A stretch of DNA of 64,000 bases. It comes from Bradyrhizobium sp. AZCC 2262. Lineage in GTDB: Bacteria > Pseudomonadota > Alphaproteobacteria > Rhizobiales > Xanthobacteraceae. A model generated the notes under the pieces. It was not told the origin of the DNA. It did not search any database and saw nothing but the letters and a program-made list of their open reading frames with translations. Where the stretch lies: assembly GCF_036924535.1 (NCBI RefSeq), contig NZ_JAZHRT010000001.1, positions 5,084,001 through 5,148,000 on the forward strand. The letters are read 5' to 3'. This document shows positions 25,632 through 36,962 of this stretch, piece after piece. The position numbers were made by a program, and so were the translations under genes. The first letter of the stretch is position 1; the number at the start of each line of letters is the position of its first letter.

Positions 25632-26570
25632 ATGGGACAACAGATTGTCCATCGTCTGCTGATCTCGATCCCCGCTTTGCTCGGGGTTCTCTTCCTCTGC
25701 TTTTGTCTGTTGCAGGTGGTGCCGGCCGATCCGGCGATGATCATCGCGGGACCTGACGCCAAGGCCGAGACCATCGCCGCCATCCGCCAGGAACTCGGCC
25801 TCGACAGATCTATTCCCATCCAGTTCTTCGAATACATTTTGCGCGTGCTGCGCGGGGATCTCGGCCGCTCCATCATCTCCAACCGGATGGTCAGCGAGGA
25901 ACTGGGGATGACCATCGGGCCGACGGTCGAGCTGATGCTGGGCGCGATGCTGATCGCCGTGCCGAGCGGTCTCGCGCTCGGAACGCTGGCGGCGGTCAAT
26001 CGCGGTCGCCTCGCTGATCGCGTCATCATGGCCTGCTCGGTGGCGGGAGTGTCGATGCCGGTGTTCTTCATCGGCCTGATCCTGATCCAGTTTGTCGGAT
26101 TCAAATGGGCGCTGCTGCCGTTCACCGGCCGCACCGGACCGGTATGGGACGGCGGATTGCCGAGCCTGATCCTGCCGGCGCTGACGCTGGGCGCGGTGCT
26201 GATCGGCCCGATCGCGCGCCTGACGCGCACCGCCGTGCTCGAAGTCCTCGGCGCCGATTTCGTGCGCACGGCGCGCGCCAAGGGACTGCGCGAACGGGTG
26301 GTGATCATCCATCACGCGCTGCGCAACGCCATGATCCCCGTCGTCACCTTGATCGGGCTGCAGGCAGCGTTCCTGCTCGGCGGCGCTGTCGTTACCGAGA
26401 CCATGTTCTCGTGGCCCGGCGTCGGCCGGCTCGCCGTTGGCGCCATCGTCTCCAGCGATTTTCCGACGGCTCAGGGCGCGATCATGATCCTCGCCATCGC
26501 CTTCCTGTCGATCAACCTGCTGGTCGACGTACTCTACGTCTATCTCGATCCCAGGATACAGCGAAGATGA
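25632..26570 (+). CDS. Peptide/nickel-type ABC transporter permease (DppB family)
   Basis: A 312-residue inner-membrane subunit. A first membrane helix at residues 10-30 is followed by a periplasmic loop and five helices. The cytoplasmic loop FVRTARAKGLRERVVIIHHALRNAMIPVVTLIG is the DppB/OppB signature, with the EAA-like glycine. The stop overlaps the next permease (ATGA). With the following five genes it forms a complete dipeptide-type importer (DppBC, two binding proteins, two ATPases). The ribosome-binding site is weak. Confidence 0.9.
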   Translation: MGQQIVHRLLISIPALLGVLFLCFCLLQVVPADPAMIIAGPDAKAETIAAIRQELGLDRSIPIQFFEYILRVLRGDLGRSIISNRMVSEELGMTIGPTVELMLGAMLIAVPSGLALGTLAAVNRGRLADRVIMACSVAGVSMPVFFIGLILIQFVGFKWALLPFTGRTGPVWDGGLPSLILPALTLGAVLIGPIARLTRTAVLEVLGADFVRTARAKGLRERVVIIHHALRNAMIPVVTLIGLQAAFLLGGAVVTETMFSWPGVGRLAVGAIVSSDFPTAQGAIMILAIAFLSINLLVDVLYVYLDPRIQRR

Positions 26571-27454
26571 GCGCCGAGGCCCTCGATACAGGCTTTGCGG
26601 AAGCGCGCGACACCGGCGTGTTCGCCCGCGCCGGGGTGTTGCGCCGGCTGGCGCGCGACCGGGTGGCTGCACTGGCCGGGCTGGTGCTCACCGTGATCGT
26701 GCTCGCCGCGCTGTTGGCGCCCTGGATCGCGCCCTACGATCCCTACTTTACGGATCTTACCAAGGTGATGCGGCCACCTGATGCGGAGCACTGGTTCGGC
26801 ACCGACAACACCGGCCGCGACATCTTCAGCCGCGTCATCTACGGCACGCGTAACACGCTGATGCTGGGACTGGTCGGCGTGATCGTCGGCGGTTTCATCG
26901 GTGGCGTTCTCGGCATCCTCGCCGCCTATTATCGCCGTCTCGACGGTTGGATCATGCGGCTGGTCGATGTGATGCTGGCCTTCCCCGCGATCCTGATCGG
27001 GCTTGCGGTGGCCGCGATCTTCGGCGCCGGGCTGACGGCCGTGGTGATCGCGCTCGTCGTCGCCACCGTGCCCGATGTCGCGCGGGTGGCGCGGGGTGCG
27101 GCGATCGGCGTGATGGGCCAGGAATTCATGGAAGCCGGCCGCGCCGTCGGCGTCTCCGACGGCGAACTGATCTGGCGCTACCTGACGCTCAACTGCATTT
27201 CGACAATCTTCGTCTTCCTCACCCTGCGCTTCGGCCAGATCATCCTGATCGGCGCAGCGCTCGGTTTCCTCGGCATGGGCGCGCAGCCGCCGACCGCCGA
27301 ACTCGGCATGATGGCGGCGCAAGGCCGCGACTTCCTGTTCATGGCGCCGCACATCGCGACGATCCCGAGCTGTGCCATCTTCGTGATCGTGCTGGCCGCC
27401 AATCTGTTGGGCGACGCATTCCGTGACGTCCTCGATCCGAGGCTGCAGACATGA
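26567..27454 (+). CDS. Peptide/nickel-type ABC transporter permease (DppC family)
   Basis: A 295-residue partner permease. The N-terminal cytoplasmic part (LRRLARDRVAALAGLVLTVIV) leads into the first helix. The motif PYDPYFTDLTKVMRPPDAEHWFGTDNTGRDIFSRVIYGTR is the OppC_N signature in the periplasmic loop; MEAGRAVGVSDGELIWRYLTLN is the coupling loop. Stop and start overlaps (ATGA) occur on both sides, so its expression is coupled to dppB and the first binding protein. Confidence 0.9.
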   Translation: MSAEALDTGFAEARDTGVFARAGVLRRLARDRVAALAGLVLTVIVLAALLAPWIAPYDPYFTDLTKVMRPPDAEHWFGTDNTGRDIFSRVIYGTRNTLMLGLVGVIVGGFIGGVLGILAAYYRRLDGWIMRLVDVMLAFPAILIGLAVAAIFGAGLTAVVIALVVATVPDVARVARGAAIGVMGQEFMEAGRAVGVSDGELIWRYLTLNCISTIFVFLTLRFGQIILIGAALGFLGMGAQPPTAELGMMAAQGRDFLFMAPHIATIPSCAIFVIVLAANLLGDAFRDVLDPRLQT

Positions 27455-29013
27455 TCAGGATCGCATTGGGGGTATGTCTGGCACTAGGCGTTGCGGGGCC
27501 GGCATCGGCCCAGACGCTCACCTTGATGAAGGGCATCGACGCACCGCATTACGACGCGCAGCGGACGAGCTGGGGGCCGACCTCCGACATCGTCAACATG
27601 TTCCAGGACACACTGGTGGCGCTCGACTGGGACGGTCGCACCCCGATCCCCTACCTCGCCAAATCGTGGACGATCAGCGAGGACGGCAGGACCTATACGT
27701 TCAGGCTGCGCGACGACGTCTCGTTCTGCAGCGGCAAGAAGTTCACCGCGGACGACGTAGTCTATAGCTTCAAGCGGCTCAAGGACCCGGCGATCAAGGG
27801 ACCGTTTGCCTGGCGCGCCGGCAACATCAAGGAGCTGCGCGCGCCCGATCCTTACACGGTCGAATACGAGCTCGAGGAGCCGTTCTCCGAACTGCTGCTG
27901 CAGCTCACGATGTTCACCAACGTCATCCACAACAAGGAGAGCGTGGAGGCGTTGGGCAAGGACTACGGCATCAAGGGCGCTGACGGCACCGGACCGTGGT
28001 GTTTCGATCACTGGCAGCCGCGCACCGAGATCGTGCTGAAACGCCACGACGCCTACAAATGGGGCCCCTCGATGTACAAGAACAAGGGGCCGGTGAAATT
28101 CGAAAAGCTCGTCGTCAAGATCGTGCCCGAGGATTCCAGCCGCGTGGCGGCAATGATGTCCGGCCAGTTCGACATCACCCACCAGTTTCCGGCGCAGTTC
28201 ATCACGCAGGCCAAGGCCGCCCCGATGCTGACGGTGACGCCGGCCAGACCGAATTTCCAGTTGCTCTATTACGGTTTCAAGATCACGCGGCCGATGGTGG
28301 CCGATGCCCGCGTGCGCGAGGCCATGAGCATCGCCATCAACCGTGCCGAGATCGCCAAGGCAATCCTGCTGGGTAACGCCGATCCCGCTTTCACGGTCGT
28401 CGATCCCGCAGCACTCGACTTCGATCCCAACACCAAAGGCATCATCAAGGAGGATCTCGAGCGGGCCAAGACGCTGCTCGATGAAGCCGGCTGGAAGCCG
28501 GGCGCCGACGGCGTACGCGAGAAGGACGGCGTCAAGCTGGCGCCGAAGATATACTTTACCGCCAACGCCAATTCGGCGCGCGTCGCCGAAGCCATTCAGG
28601 GCTATCTCCGGAAGATCGGCGTCGACTGGCGGCTGCAGCCGTGGGACTCGACCATCTCGTCCGTCAAGATGATGGAGCAGGACTACGAAATCTGGTCGGT
28701 GACGGTGCCTTATCTCTCGGCCGGCGATCTCATGAACATCTATTTCGATTCCGCCAACATCCCGACGCCCAACCGGATGAACTGGAAGGACGCCGAAACC
28801 GATGCCTGGCTGAAACAAGGCCGCTCGGCGCTGACCGAAGCCGACCGTGCCAAATATTACGCGCTGGTGCAGCAGAAGGTGACGCGCGAGCACCTCTGGA
28901 TTCCGGTGCTCAACATCAACATGGACCAGGTCGCGAACAAGAAGATCACCGGCGCCAGGCCGCACATGGTCTACCAGAACACTTTCTACAAAGGGCTGGA
29001 TGTAACGCGATAA
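27451..29013 (+). CDS. Peptide-type ABC transporter substrate-binding protein 1 (SBP family 5)
   Basis: A 520-residue periplasmic binding protein with a Sec signal peptide (about residues 1-20, ending ASAQ). It has the family 5 features: [46 protein letters not shown] around residues 70-115 and [13 protein letters not shown]. An unusual pair of cysteines flanks this segment (Cys in FCSG and PWCF). It starts inside the dppC stop (ATGA). The next gene is a close paralogue. The substrate is not evident and could be a peptide, opine, sugar oligomer or nickel chelate. Confidence 0.9.
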   Translation: MIRIALGVCLALGVAGPASAQTLTLMKGIDAPHYDAQRTSWGPTSDIVNMFQDTLVALDWDGRTPIPYLAKSWTISEDGRTYTFRLRDDVSFCSGKKFTADDVVYSFKRLKDPAIKGPFAWRAGNIKELRAPDPYTVEYELEEPFSELLLQLTMFTNVIHNKESVEALGKDYGIKGADGTGPWCFDHWQPRTEIVLKRHDAYKWGPSMYKNKGPVKFEKLVVKIVPEDSSRVAAMMSGQFDITHQFPAQFITQAKAAPMLTVTPARPNFQLLYYGFKITRPMVADARVREAMSIAINRAEIAKAILLGNADPAFTVVDPAALDFDPNTKGIIKEDLERAKTLLDEAGWKPGADGVREKDGVKLAPKIYFTANANSARVAEAIQGYLRKIGVDWRLQPWDSTISSVKMMEQDYEIWSVTVPYLSAGDLMNIYFDSANIPTPNRMNWKDAETDAWLKQGRSALTEADRAKYYALVQQKVTREHLWIPVLNINMDQVANKKITGARPHMVYQNTFYKGLDVTR

Positions 29014-29034
29014 GAACAAGCGGGAGGGAACACG

Positions 29035-30605
29035 ATGCGCAGCATTTTGACCGGCGTTGTGGCGCTGCTCGGAGCGGCCGGGATGTGCTCCGCCGCAGAG
29101 GCCCAGACCTTGCGGGTGATGAAGTCGCTGGACGCGCCGCATTACGACGGCCAGCGCACGACCTGGTCGCCGACGTCTGATATCGTCAACATGTTCCAGG
29201 ATACGCTGGTGGCGCTCGACTGGGACGGCAAGACGGCGATCCCCTACCTCGCCAAGTCGTGGACGATCAGCGAGGACGGCCGAACCTATACGTTCAAGCT
29301 GCGCGACGATGTGACGTTCTGCAGCGGCAAGAAGTTCACCGCCGCCGACGTCGTCTACAGCTTCAAGCGTCTGAAGGATCCCGACACCAAGGCGCCGTAC
29401 CATTGGCGCGCCGGCGACATCAAGGAACTGCGCGCGCCCGATCCCTACACCGTCGAGTACGAGCTCAACGAGCCTTACTCCGAACTGCTGCTGCAGCTCA
29501 CCATGTACACCAACGCGATCCACAATCAGGAGAGCGTGGAGACGCTGGGCAAGGATTACGGCATCAAGGGAATCGACGGTACCGGGCCGTGGTGCTTCGA
29601 GAGCTGGCAGCCGCGCACGGAAATCGTGCTGAAGCGCCACGACGCCTACAAATGGGGGCCCTCGATGTACAAGAACAAGGGCCCGGTGAAATTCGACAAG
29701 CTCAGCATCAAGATCGTGCCGGAGGACGCCAGCCGCGTCGCCGCCATCATGGGCGGGCAGTTCGATCTCACCCACCAGGTTCCGCTGCAATTCATCGAGC
29801 AGGTCAAGGCCGCGCCCAACCTGACCGTCCAGGAGGCCCAACCGAACTTCCAGCTGATGTATTACGGCTACAAGATCACGCGCCCGATGGTATCGGACAA
29901 GCGTGTGCGCGAGGCGATGAACATCGCAATCAACCGCGCCGAGATCGTCAAGGGCGTCATGCTGGGCAATGCCGAACCGGCGTACACCTTCGTCGATCCC
30001 AAGGCGCTCGACTTCGCCGAAAAGACCAAGGGCATCATCAAGGAGGATGTCGAGCGCGCGAAAAGGCTTTTGGACGAAGCCGGCTGGAAGGTCGGCAGTG
30101 ACGGCATTCGCGAGAAGGACGGCATGAAGCTCGCACCCCGCGTCCTGTTCACGCAGGTAGCCTACTTCCCGCGCGTTTCGGAAGCGATCCAGGGCTTTAT
30201 GCGCAAGATCGGCGTCGACTGGAAGATCGTCGGCTACGACTCCACGATTGCGCCAGCCGAGATGGGCAAGCAGGACTACGAGTTGTGGACCGTCACCGTG
30301 CCTTATCTGTCGGCAGGCGAATTGATGAACATCTATTTCAACTCGAAGAACATCCCCACACCCAACCGCATGAACTGGAAGGACGCCGAGACCGACGAGT
30401 GGCTGAACGCCGGCCGCGCCGCGCTGACCGACGCCGAACGTGCGCTCAACTACGCGCGCGTGCAAGAGAAGGTGACGAGCGAGCATCTGATGATGCCGGT
30501 GATGAACGTCGCGATGTACACGACAAGTTCGAAGAAGATGAAGGGCGTCCGACCGCACATGCTCTATCAGAACACCTTCTACAAGGGACTGGATTACTCG
30601 TTCTG

Positions 30606-30606
<1 letters not shown>
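29035..30606 (+). CDS. Peptide-type ABC transporter substrate-binding protein 2 (SBP family 5, tandem paralogue)
   Basis: A 523-residue periplasmic protein with a signal peptide (about residues 1-23, cleavage near AEAQ). Most of its length is identical or nearly so to the preceding protein, e.g. [39 protein letters not shown] and [22 protein letters not shown] gives it a good ribosome-binding site at 29020-29030. The two differ mostly in the C-terminal lobe around [12 protein letters not shown], so the two proteins may bind different ligands for one permease. The stop overlaps the first ATPase gene (TGATG). Confidence 0.9.
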
Positions 30607-31582
<976 letters not shown>

Positions 31583-31586
<4 letters not shown>

Positions 31587-32716
31587 GCGATGTTCCGGTT
31601 CTTCAGGTCGACGGCCTGGTCAAGCATTTTGCGGTCACGCGCGGCCTGATCCGCCGCAAGATCATCGGTCTTGTGCGGGCCGTCGAGGATGTCAGCTTCG
31701 AGATCGCCCGCGGTGAGACGCTGGCGCTGGTCGGTGAATCCGGCTGCGGCAAGTCGACCACGGGACGCCTGATCCTGCGTCTGATGGACCCGACGTCAGG
31801 CTCGGTGCGCTTCAAGGGCAAGGAAATCGCCGAGCTCGACAAGCGCGAGCTGCGCCGGATGCGTCGGCACATGCAGATCATTTTTCAGGACCCGTACGCC
31901 TCACTCAACCCGCGCATGACCGTGGGCGAGATTTTGGCCGAGCCGCTACGTGTCCACGAGATCGGCGACGACGCATCGCGCGCCGCGCGCGGCCGCGAGC
32001 TTCTGGATATCGTCGGGCTGTCGCCCGAACATGCCAGGCGCTATCCGCATCAATTCTCCGGCGGCCAACGCCAGCGCATCGGCATTGCGCGTGCGCTTGC
32101 TGCCAATCCCGACCTGATCGTCTGCGACGAGCCGGTGTCGGCGCTCGACGTCTCGATCCAGGCGCAGATCGTCAACCTGTTGCAGAATCTGCAGCAGCGC
32201 TTCGGTCTCTCCTATCTGTTCATTGCTCATGATCTTGCCGTCGTAAAACACATCAGCGACCGCGTCGCGGTGATGTATCTCGGCAAGCTCGTCGAAATAT
32301 CGGACAAGAAGACGCTCTACGAGCGTCCGCTGCACCCCTATACCCAGGCGCTGCTGGCGGCGATCCCCAAGCCCGATCCCGCCTTGCGCACCAAGCGCGT
32401 GATGCTGCAGGGCGACGTGCCGAGTCCGTTCAGACCGCCTACCGGATGCCGCTTCCACACCCGTTGCCCGCACGCGCAGCCACGCTGCTCAGCTGAGGAG
32501 CCAAAACTGCGCGAGGCGGCGCCCGGCCATCGCGTCGCCTGTCATTTTTTTGAAACGCTACCAGCTCCGACCATCCTCGCGCGCGCCGGTCTTGCGAAAG
32601 GCAAATTCGCCGAGCGGCTGGCGGCCTTCGAGGCGGCGAAGCAAGGGCTGAAACCGTCAGACGCGAAATTACCCGGCGTGTTCAATGGCGCGGATGGCAC
32701 CACGCAATTCAGCTAG
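31583..32716 (+). CDS. Peptide ABC transporter ATPase (DppF family)
   Basis: A 377-residue ABC ATPase and partner of the preceding subunit. Walker [19 protein letters not shown]-loop [12 protein letters not shown], signature [16 protein letters not shown], Walker [13 protein letters not shown] and the C-terminal [14 protein letters not shown] are all present. The protein ends with an unusual tail of about 55 residues after HRVACHFFE. Its last 48 bases overlap the end of the oppositely oriented uxuA gene, which is rare for two conserved genes and suggests that the tail was extended by loss of an earlier stop. Confidence 0.92.
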
Positions 32717-33862
32717 CCCTCGCAGGCGCCCAATCGCGGTATAGCCGGGGTTGGTGCGTTTTGTTTCTGCGAGATCGTCGAGCATGCGATGGCCGTGGTC
32801 CGGCCGGAACACGATCTGGTTATCCGGCGAACGCTTGCGATTCTCGGTGAGCAGCGCCTTCAAGACCGCGATCATATCGACATCGCCATCCAGATGATCG
32901 GATTCGAAGAACGACAAACCATCGGCTTCCCGCTTGGTCGCCCGCAAATGCGCGAAACCAACGCGCGCCGCGAAGCGTTTGGCCATCGCGGGCAGATCAT
33001 TTTCCGCGCGCACGCCGAGCGAGCCGGTGCAGAAACAGATGCCGTTGGCCTTGGAGGGCACGGCATCGAACAGCGCCTGATAGTCTTCCGCGGAAGATGC
33101 AATGCGCGGCAGGCCGAACAGCGGCCGCGGCGGATCGTCCGGATGCAGCGTCAGCGTCACGCCGAGGGCTTCGGCGACCGGCGTCACGCGCGCGAGGAAC
33201 TCGCTGAGGTGCCGGCGCAGCACCGCGGAATCGATGCCGCGATATTGCTGCAAGCGGTCGCGGAACTGCGGGATCGTCAGCGGATCGGTCGTGGAGCCCG
33301 GCAGCGCGCTAGCGATGTTGGTGACGAGGACATCGATATCGGCCTGCGTCATCCCCGAATAGACTTCCTTGGCGCGACGCCGCGCGGCCTCGGAATACTC
33401 GGCCGGCGCCTCGGGGCGCTCCAGTATATGCAGATCGAACGCCGCAAACCGCTCCTGGTCGAAACGCATCGCCTTGGCGCCGTTCGGCAGCTCCCATTCG
33501 AGATCGGTGCGGCACCAGTCCACGACCGGCATGAAATTGTAGCAGATGATCTTGATGCCGGACGCGGCGACTGCCTCGAGGCTCGCGACCCAGGACTCGA
33601 TCGAACGTGTCGCATTGCCCCCGAGCCGCTTGACGTCATCAGGAATCGGAATCGATTCCACCACCGACCAGGTGAGCTGCGAACGGCCGGGCTGGCTGTT
33701 CTCGATCAGGTTCTTGCGCTCCTCGACGGCGGCACGCGTCCAGGCCTCGCCGATCGGCACCTGATGCAGCGCCGTCACCACGTCGGTCGCGCCGGCCTGG
33801 CGGATATCGTCGAGCGACACGGGATCATTGGGCCCGTACCACCGCCATCCCTGCAACATCAT
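32669..33862 (-). CDS. uxuA: Mannonate dehydratase
   Basis: A 397-residue UxuA enzyme of the xylose-isomerase-like fold. It dehydrates D-mannonate to 2-keto-3-deoxygluconate in the hexuronate route. Family landmarks: [35 protein letters not shown] at the N terminus, [41 protein letters not shown] and [16 protein letters not shown], which carry the metal-binding His/Cys, and [12 protein letters not shown] near the end. Length is normal. GGGAG precedes the ATGATG start. Last gene of the minus-strand operon that includes the idonate-dehydrogenase-like gene and the TRAP transporter. Confidence 0.93.
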   Translation of the reverse strand: MMLQGWRWYGPNDPVSLDDIRQAGATDVVTALHQVPIGEAWTRAAVEERKNLIENSQPGRSQLTWSVVESIPIPDDVKRLGGNATRSIESWVASLEAVAASGIKIICYNFMPVVDWCRTDLEWELPNGAKAMRFDQERFAAFDLHILERPEAPAEYSEAARRRAKEVYSGMTQADIDVLVTNIASALPGSTTDPLTIPQFRDRLQQYRGIDSAVLRRHLSEFLARVTPVAEALGVTLTLHPDDPPRPLFGLPRIASSAEDYQALFDAVPSKANGICFCTGSLGVRAENDLPAMAKRFAARVGFAHLRATKREADGLSFFESDHLDGDVDMIAVLKALLTENRKRSPDNQIVFRPDHGHRMLDDLAETKRTNPGYTAIGRLRGLAELRGAIRAIEHAG

Positions 33863-33890
33863 GGGCGATCTCCCGAAATCTGAATTGCGA

Positions 33891-34937
33891 TCAAGCCGTC
33901 AGCACGACCTTGACGCTCTGCGAGCGGTCGAGCGCCAGCCGCACCGCGTCGGGTGCGACCGAAAGCGGGCGCTGAGCCGTCACCAGCGAAAGCACGTCGA
34001 CGCTGCCATCGGCGATCAGTTCGACCGCGGTGAAGAATTCCATCCCGAAGCGGAACGAGCCGCGAAGGTCGATCTCTTTGGCCATGACAGCGTTCGCCGG
34101 CACGGAAATCTGCCCGCCGGGCAGATTGCCGACCTGGACCACGACGCCGCCGCGCCTGACGGCGCCGATGGCGCTCGCAAGGCCCGCCGCGGTGCCCGAG
34201 ACTTCGAAGGCTACATCGAACGGACGCGCCGCGGCTTCCGCCTTCAGCGCCTCCTCGCCGCCGGAGATATCGACGACATGGCTGGCGCCCAATCGTGTGG
34301 CGAACGCGAGCGGCGCCGCGGCGATATCGACCACAGTCGTCTCCGCGATCCCTGCACGCTGCGCCGCCAGCATCGTCAAAAGCCCGATCGGACCGGCGCC
34401 GAACAGCACGGCGCGCTTGCCGGTGACGTCGCCAGCACGGGCGACCGCATGCAGGCACACCGCGAGCGGTTCGGCCAAGGCAGCCGCCTGATACGTCACG
34501 TGATCGGGAATCTTCACGCACTGCGCTGGGATGGCGTCGAAGTAGGACGCAAAGCCGCCCTGCATATGCGGGGTCTTCGAGGCTGAGCCCATGAAGAAGA
34601 TGTTCTCGCACAGATTGGGCCGGTTCTCGCGGCACGGCTTGCAATGCCCGCACCAGCGCGACGGATTGAGGGCGACGCGGTCGCCGACCTTCACATCAGG
34701 CGCGGAGCCTGCGATCTCGACCACCTCGCCCGCGATCTCGTGGCCGAGCACCAGCGGTGAGGTCACGACGAAATCTCCGGTGCGGGCATGGCGATAGTAA
34801 TGCATGTCGGAGCCGCAGATGCCGCCGGCGCCGAAACGAATCCGCACCATGCCTGATGCCAACGGATCGAGCGGCCGCTCGACCATGCGCAGATCTTCCG
34901 GGCCGAACAGCGTTGCGGCCAAAGCCATCGATGTCAT
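33891..34937 (-). CDS. L-idonate 5-dehydrogenase-like zinc alcohol dehydrogenase
   Basis: A 348-residue MDR dehydrogenase with both zinc sites: catalytic-site residues in GGICGSDMHYY and GHEIAGEVVEI, and the four structural cysteines in CGHCKPCRENRPNLC. The cofactor loop VLFGAGPIGLLTMLAAQRAG lies near residue 170. It is most like L-idonate/sorbitol-type dehydrogenases. In this cluster it could oxidise an aldonate (idonate or gulonate) to a keto acid that feeds the hexuronate route. The stop is 28 bases before the uxuA start; the start overlaps the DctM stop (ATGA). Confidence 0.88.
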   Translation of the reverse strand: MTSMALAATLFGPEDLRMVERPLDPLASGMVRIRFGAGGICGSDMHYYRHARTGDFVVTSPLVLGHEIAGEVVEIAGSAPDVKVGDRVALNPSRWCGHCKPCRENRPNLCENIFFMGSASKTPHMQGGFASYFDAIPAQCVKIPDHVTYQAAALAEPLAVCLHAVARAGDVTGKRAVLFGAGPIGLLTMLAAQRAGIAETTVVDIAAAPLAFATRLGASHVVDISGGEEALKAEAAARPFDVAFEVSGTAAGLASAIGAVRRGGVVVQVGNLPGGQISVPANAVMAKEIDLRGSFRFGMEFFTAVELIADGSVDVLSLVTAQRPLSVAPDAVRLALDRSQSVKVVLTA

Positions 34938-36340
34938 TTTGAGAGTCCCATGTATTTTGGCAGCCAGAGCGTCAACTCCGGGATGTACGTGATGGCGACG
35001 AGCGCCAGCAGTAGCGGCACCAGCCACGGCAGGATCGCCATGGTCGTGCGTTCGACCGACAGTTTCGCCACGCGCGCAAGCACGAACAGCACCATGCCGA
35101 GCGGCGGATGCAGCAAGCCGATCATCAGGTTCAGCGTCATGATCAGGCCGAAATGAATGGGGTCGATGCCCAGTTTCAGAACGATCGGCAGCAGGATCGG
35201 AACCAATATCGTGATCGCGGCGATGGTGTCGATGAAGCAGCCGACGAACAGGATCAGGATGTTCGCCAGCAGCAGGAACACCCATTTGTTGTGGGTGATC
35301 CCGAGCATCACATCGGTCAGCGTCTGCGCCGCCTGCGACACCGTCAGCAGCCAGGCGAAGATCGAGGCCGCGGTGACGATGAACAGCACCGATGCCGTGG
35401 TTTCGATGGTGTCGAATGTCGCTTTCGCGACCGTCTGCAGCGTCATCGAGCGGTAGCGCACGAGGCCCAGGAACAGCGACCAGATCACCGCGGCGACGGC
35501 GGCTTCCGTCGGCGTGAACCAGCCAAGCGTCATGCCGCCGATCAGGATGACCGGCGCCATCAGCGCCATCACGGCGGAGAAATCGAAATACCAGTCGAGC
35601 GCCAACAACGCCACCAGACCGATCCCGACGGCCATGTTCACCGACATCCCGCTGACGACCAGGAGCCAGACCACCATCGGGAAAGCCAGCACAATGAAGA
35701 TTTCCAGGGCCGCCGAGCCGAGCTGCGGCCATGAGAACGGCGAGTCGCTGCCCCAACCGTTGCGGTGGGCGAAAAAGGCCACCGTTGCCATCATGAACAA
35801 GGTCATGACCACGCCGGGAATGACGCCACCGAGGAACAGCGCGCCGATCGAGACGTTCGCCATCATGCCGTAGATCACGAAAGGCAGCGAGGGCGGGATG
35901 ATCGGGCCGAGCGTGGCGGAGGCCGCGGTCACGCCGACGGAAAACTCCGTCGAATAGCCGTGATCCTTCATCGCCTTGATTTCGATGGTGCCGAGCCCCG
36001 CGGCATCCGCAATCGCGGTACCGGACATGCCGGAGAAGATCACCGAACCGATAATGTTCACGTGACCGAGACCGCCGCGCATCCAGCCCACCAGCGCGAC
36101 CGCAAATTTGTAGATGCGCCCGGTTACGCCGGCGATGTTCATGAGATTGCCGGCGAGAATGAAGAACGGCACGGCGAGCAGCGGAAAGCTCTCGACGCCG
36201 GCGATCATGCGCTGCGCCAGCGTCACATCGGGCGTAATGCCCGTGACCAGAATATACACCAGCGACGACACCGCCATGGCGAGCGCAACGGGAACGCCGA
36301 TCAGCATCAGCAGCAGAAATCCCCCAAGCAGCAGCAGCAT
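34934..36340 (-). CDS. dctM: TRAP transporter large permease (DctM)
   Basis: A 468-residue protein with about 12 hydrophobic segments, of the DctM/YiaN family. MLLLLGGFLLLMLIGVPVALAMAVSS at the start, GMSGTAIADAAGLGTIEIKAMKDHGY, ASATLGPIIPPSLPFVIYG, and NLMIGLLHPPLGMVLFV are typical. It is somewhat longer than the usual 425-430 residues because of an insertion around residues 200-225. Four bases separate it from the DctQ gene. With DctP and DctQ it should import a hexuronate or aldonate using the sodium or proton gradient. Confidence 0.93.
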   Translation of the reverse strand: MLLLLGGFLLLMLIGVPVALAMAVSSLVYILVTGITPDVTLAQRMIAGVESFPLLAVPFFILAGNLMNIAGVTGRIYKFAVALVGWMRGGLGHVNIIGSVIFSGMSGTAIADAAGLGTIEIKAMKDHGYSTEFSVGVTAASATLGPIIPPSLPFVIYGMMANVSIGALFLGGVIPGVVMTLFMMATVAFFAHRNGWGSDSPFSWPQLGSAALEIFIVLAFPMVVWLLVVSGMSVNMAVGIGLVALLALDWYFDFSAVMALMAPVILIGGMTLGWFTPTEAAVAAVIWSLFLGLVRYRSMTLQTVAKATFDTIETTASVLFIVTAASIFAWLLTVSQAAQTLTDVMLGITHNKWVFLLLANILILFVGCFIDTIAAITILVPILLPIVLKLGIDPIHFGLIMTLNLMIGLLHPPLGMVLFVLARVAKLSVERTTMAILPWLVPLLLALVAITYIPELTLWLPKYMGLSK

Positions 36341-36344
36341 CGTC

Positions 36345-36923
36345 CTACCCTTCCGTTCCGTCGAATGCGCCGGGTCGCTCCAGAATGGAGTAGCCCCGCC
36401 GCCAGTTCTCGACCGCGACCTGGATCGAGCGGCCGAACATCAGCACGAAGCCGAGCAGCACGGCGTAATAGACAAAACCCTTTTGAAACTTGATCGTGGT
36501 CATCCGCTCGTCGCCGATAATCTGGATAAATTGCCAGACCAGCTTGATCGCGTAGCCGAAGAACGCGATCCGGATCAGGTCGATGACGGTCGAAAGCGCG
36601 CGCGCCGGCAGATGCGGCAGATAGCGGAAGATCAGGTCGACCTGGATGTGCCGCGACAGCCGCACGCACATTGCCGAGCCGATGAAGACCACGCCGATCA
36701 GGCAGTAGGTCGCGATCTCCTCGGTCCAGGCATAGCTGTCGTTGAGGACATAGCGGGTGAAGAACTGCAGGAACACGGCCAGCGCCATGATCCAGAAGAT
36801 CGCGAGCGCCAGCCAGTCTTCCGTGGCGTACTGGCTGAGATCGGCGCCCTTGGGGACCTCGTCCTCAAAAGTGTGGGCGATCTCGTCCGCCGTGATCTGC
36901 TTGTGAACTTCAACCGTCGACAT
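36345..36923 (-). CDS. dctQ: TRAP transporter small permease (DctQ)
   Basis: A 192-residue four-helix membrane protein. RYVLNDSYAWTEEIATYCLIGVVFIGSAMCVR carries the W-x-E-E motif of DctQ proteins, followed by QVDLIFRYLP and the last two helices. The N-terminal 40 residues are hydrophilic. ATG 36923 was chosen as the longer frame upstream only reads through the palindromic repeat at 36963-37042. The short gap to dctM suggests coupled translation. Confidence 0.88.
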   Translation of the reverse strand: MSTVEVHKQITADEIAHTFEDEVPKGADLSQYATEDWLALAIFWIMALAVFLQFFTRYVLNDSYAWTEEIATYCLIGVVFIGSAMCVRLSRHIQVDLIFRYLPHLPARALSTVIDLIRIAFFGYAIKLVWQFIQIIGDERMTTIKFQKGFVYYAVLLGFVLMFGRSIQVAVENWRRGYSILERPGAFDGTEG

Positions 36924-36962
36924 GCGCTTACTCCCCAAGCTGGCGGCGCGTGATTGGTTCAC

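Noticed and set aside
27484..30558. A 1024-codon open frame on the minus strand across both peptide-binding-protein genes
   Set aside because: It is the antisense shadow of two tandem paralogues with high GC at the third codon position. The translation is rich in Arg, His, Val and Asp with an internal repeat mirroring the duplicated genes, and has no family resemblance.
33891..35756. A single 621-codon gene combining the dehydrogenase with sequence across dctM
   Set aside because: The upstream half is the shifted frame of dctM; the dehydrogenase has its own ATG at 34937 overlapping the dctM stop.
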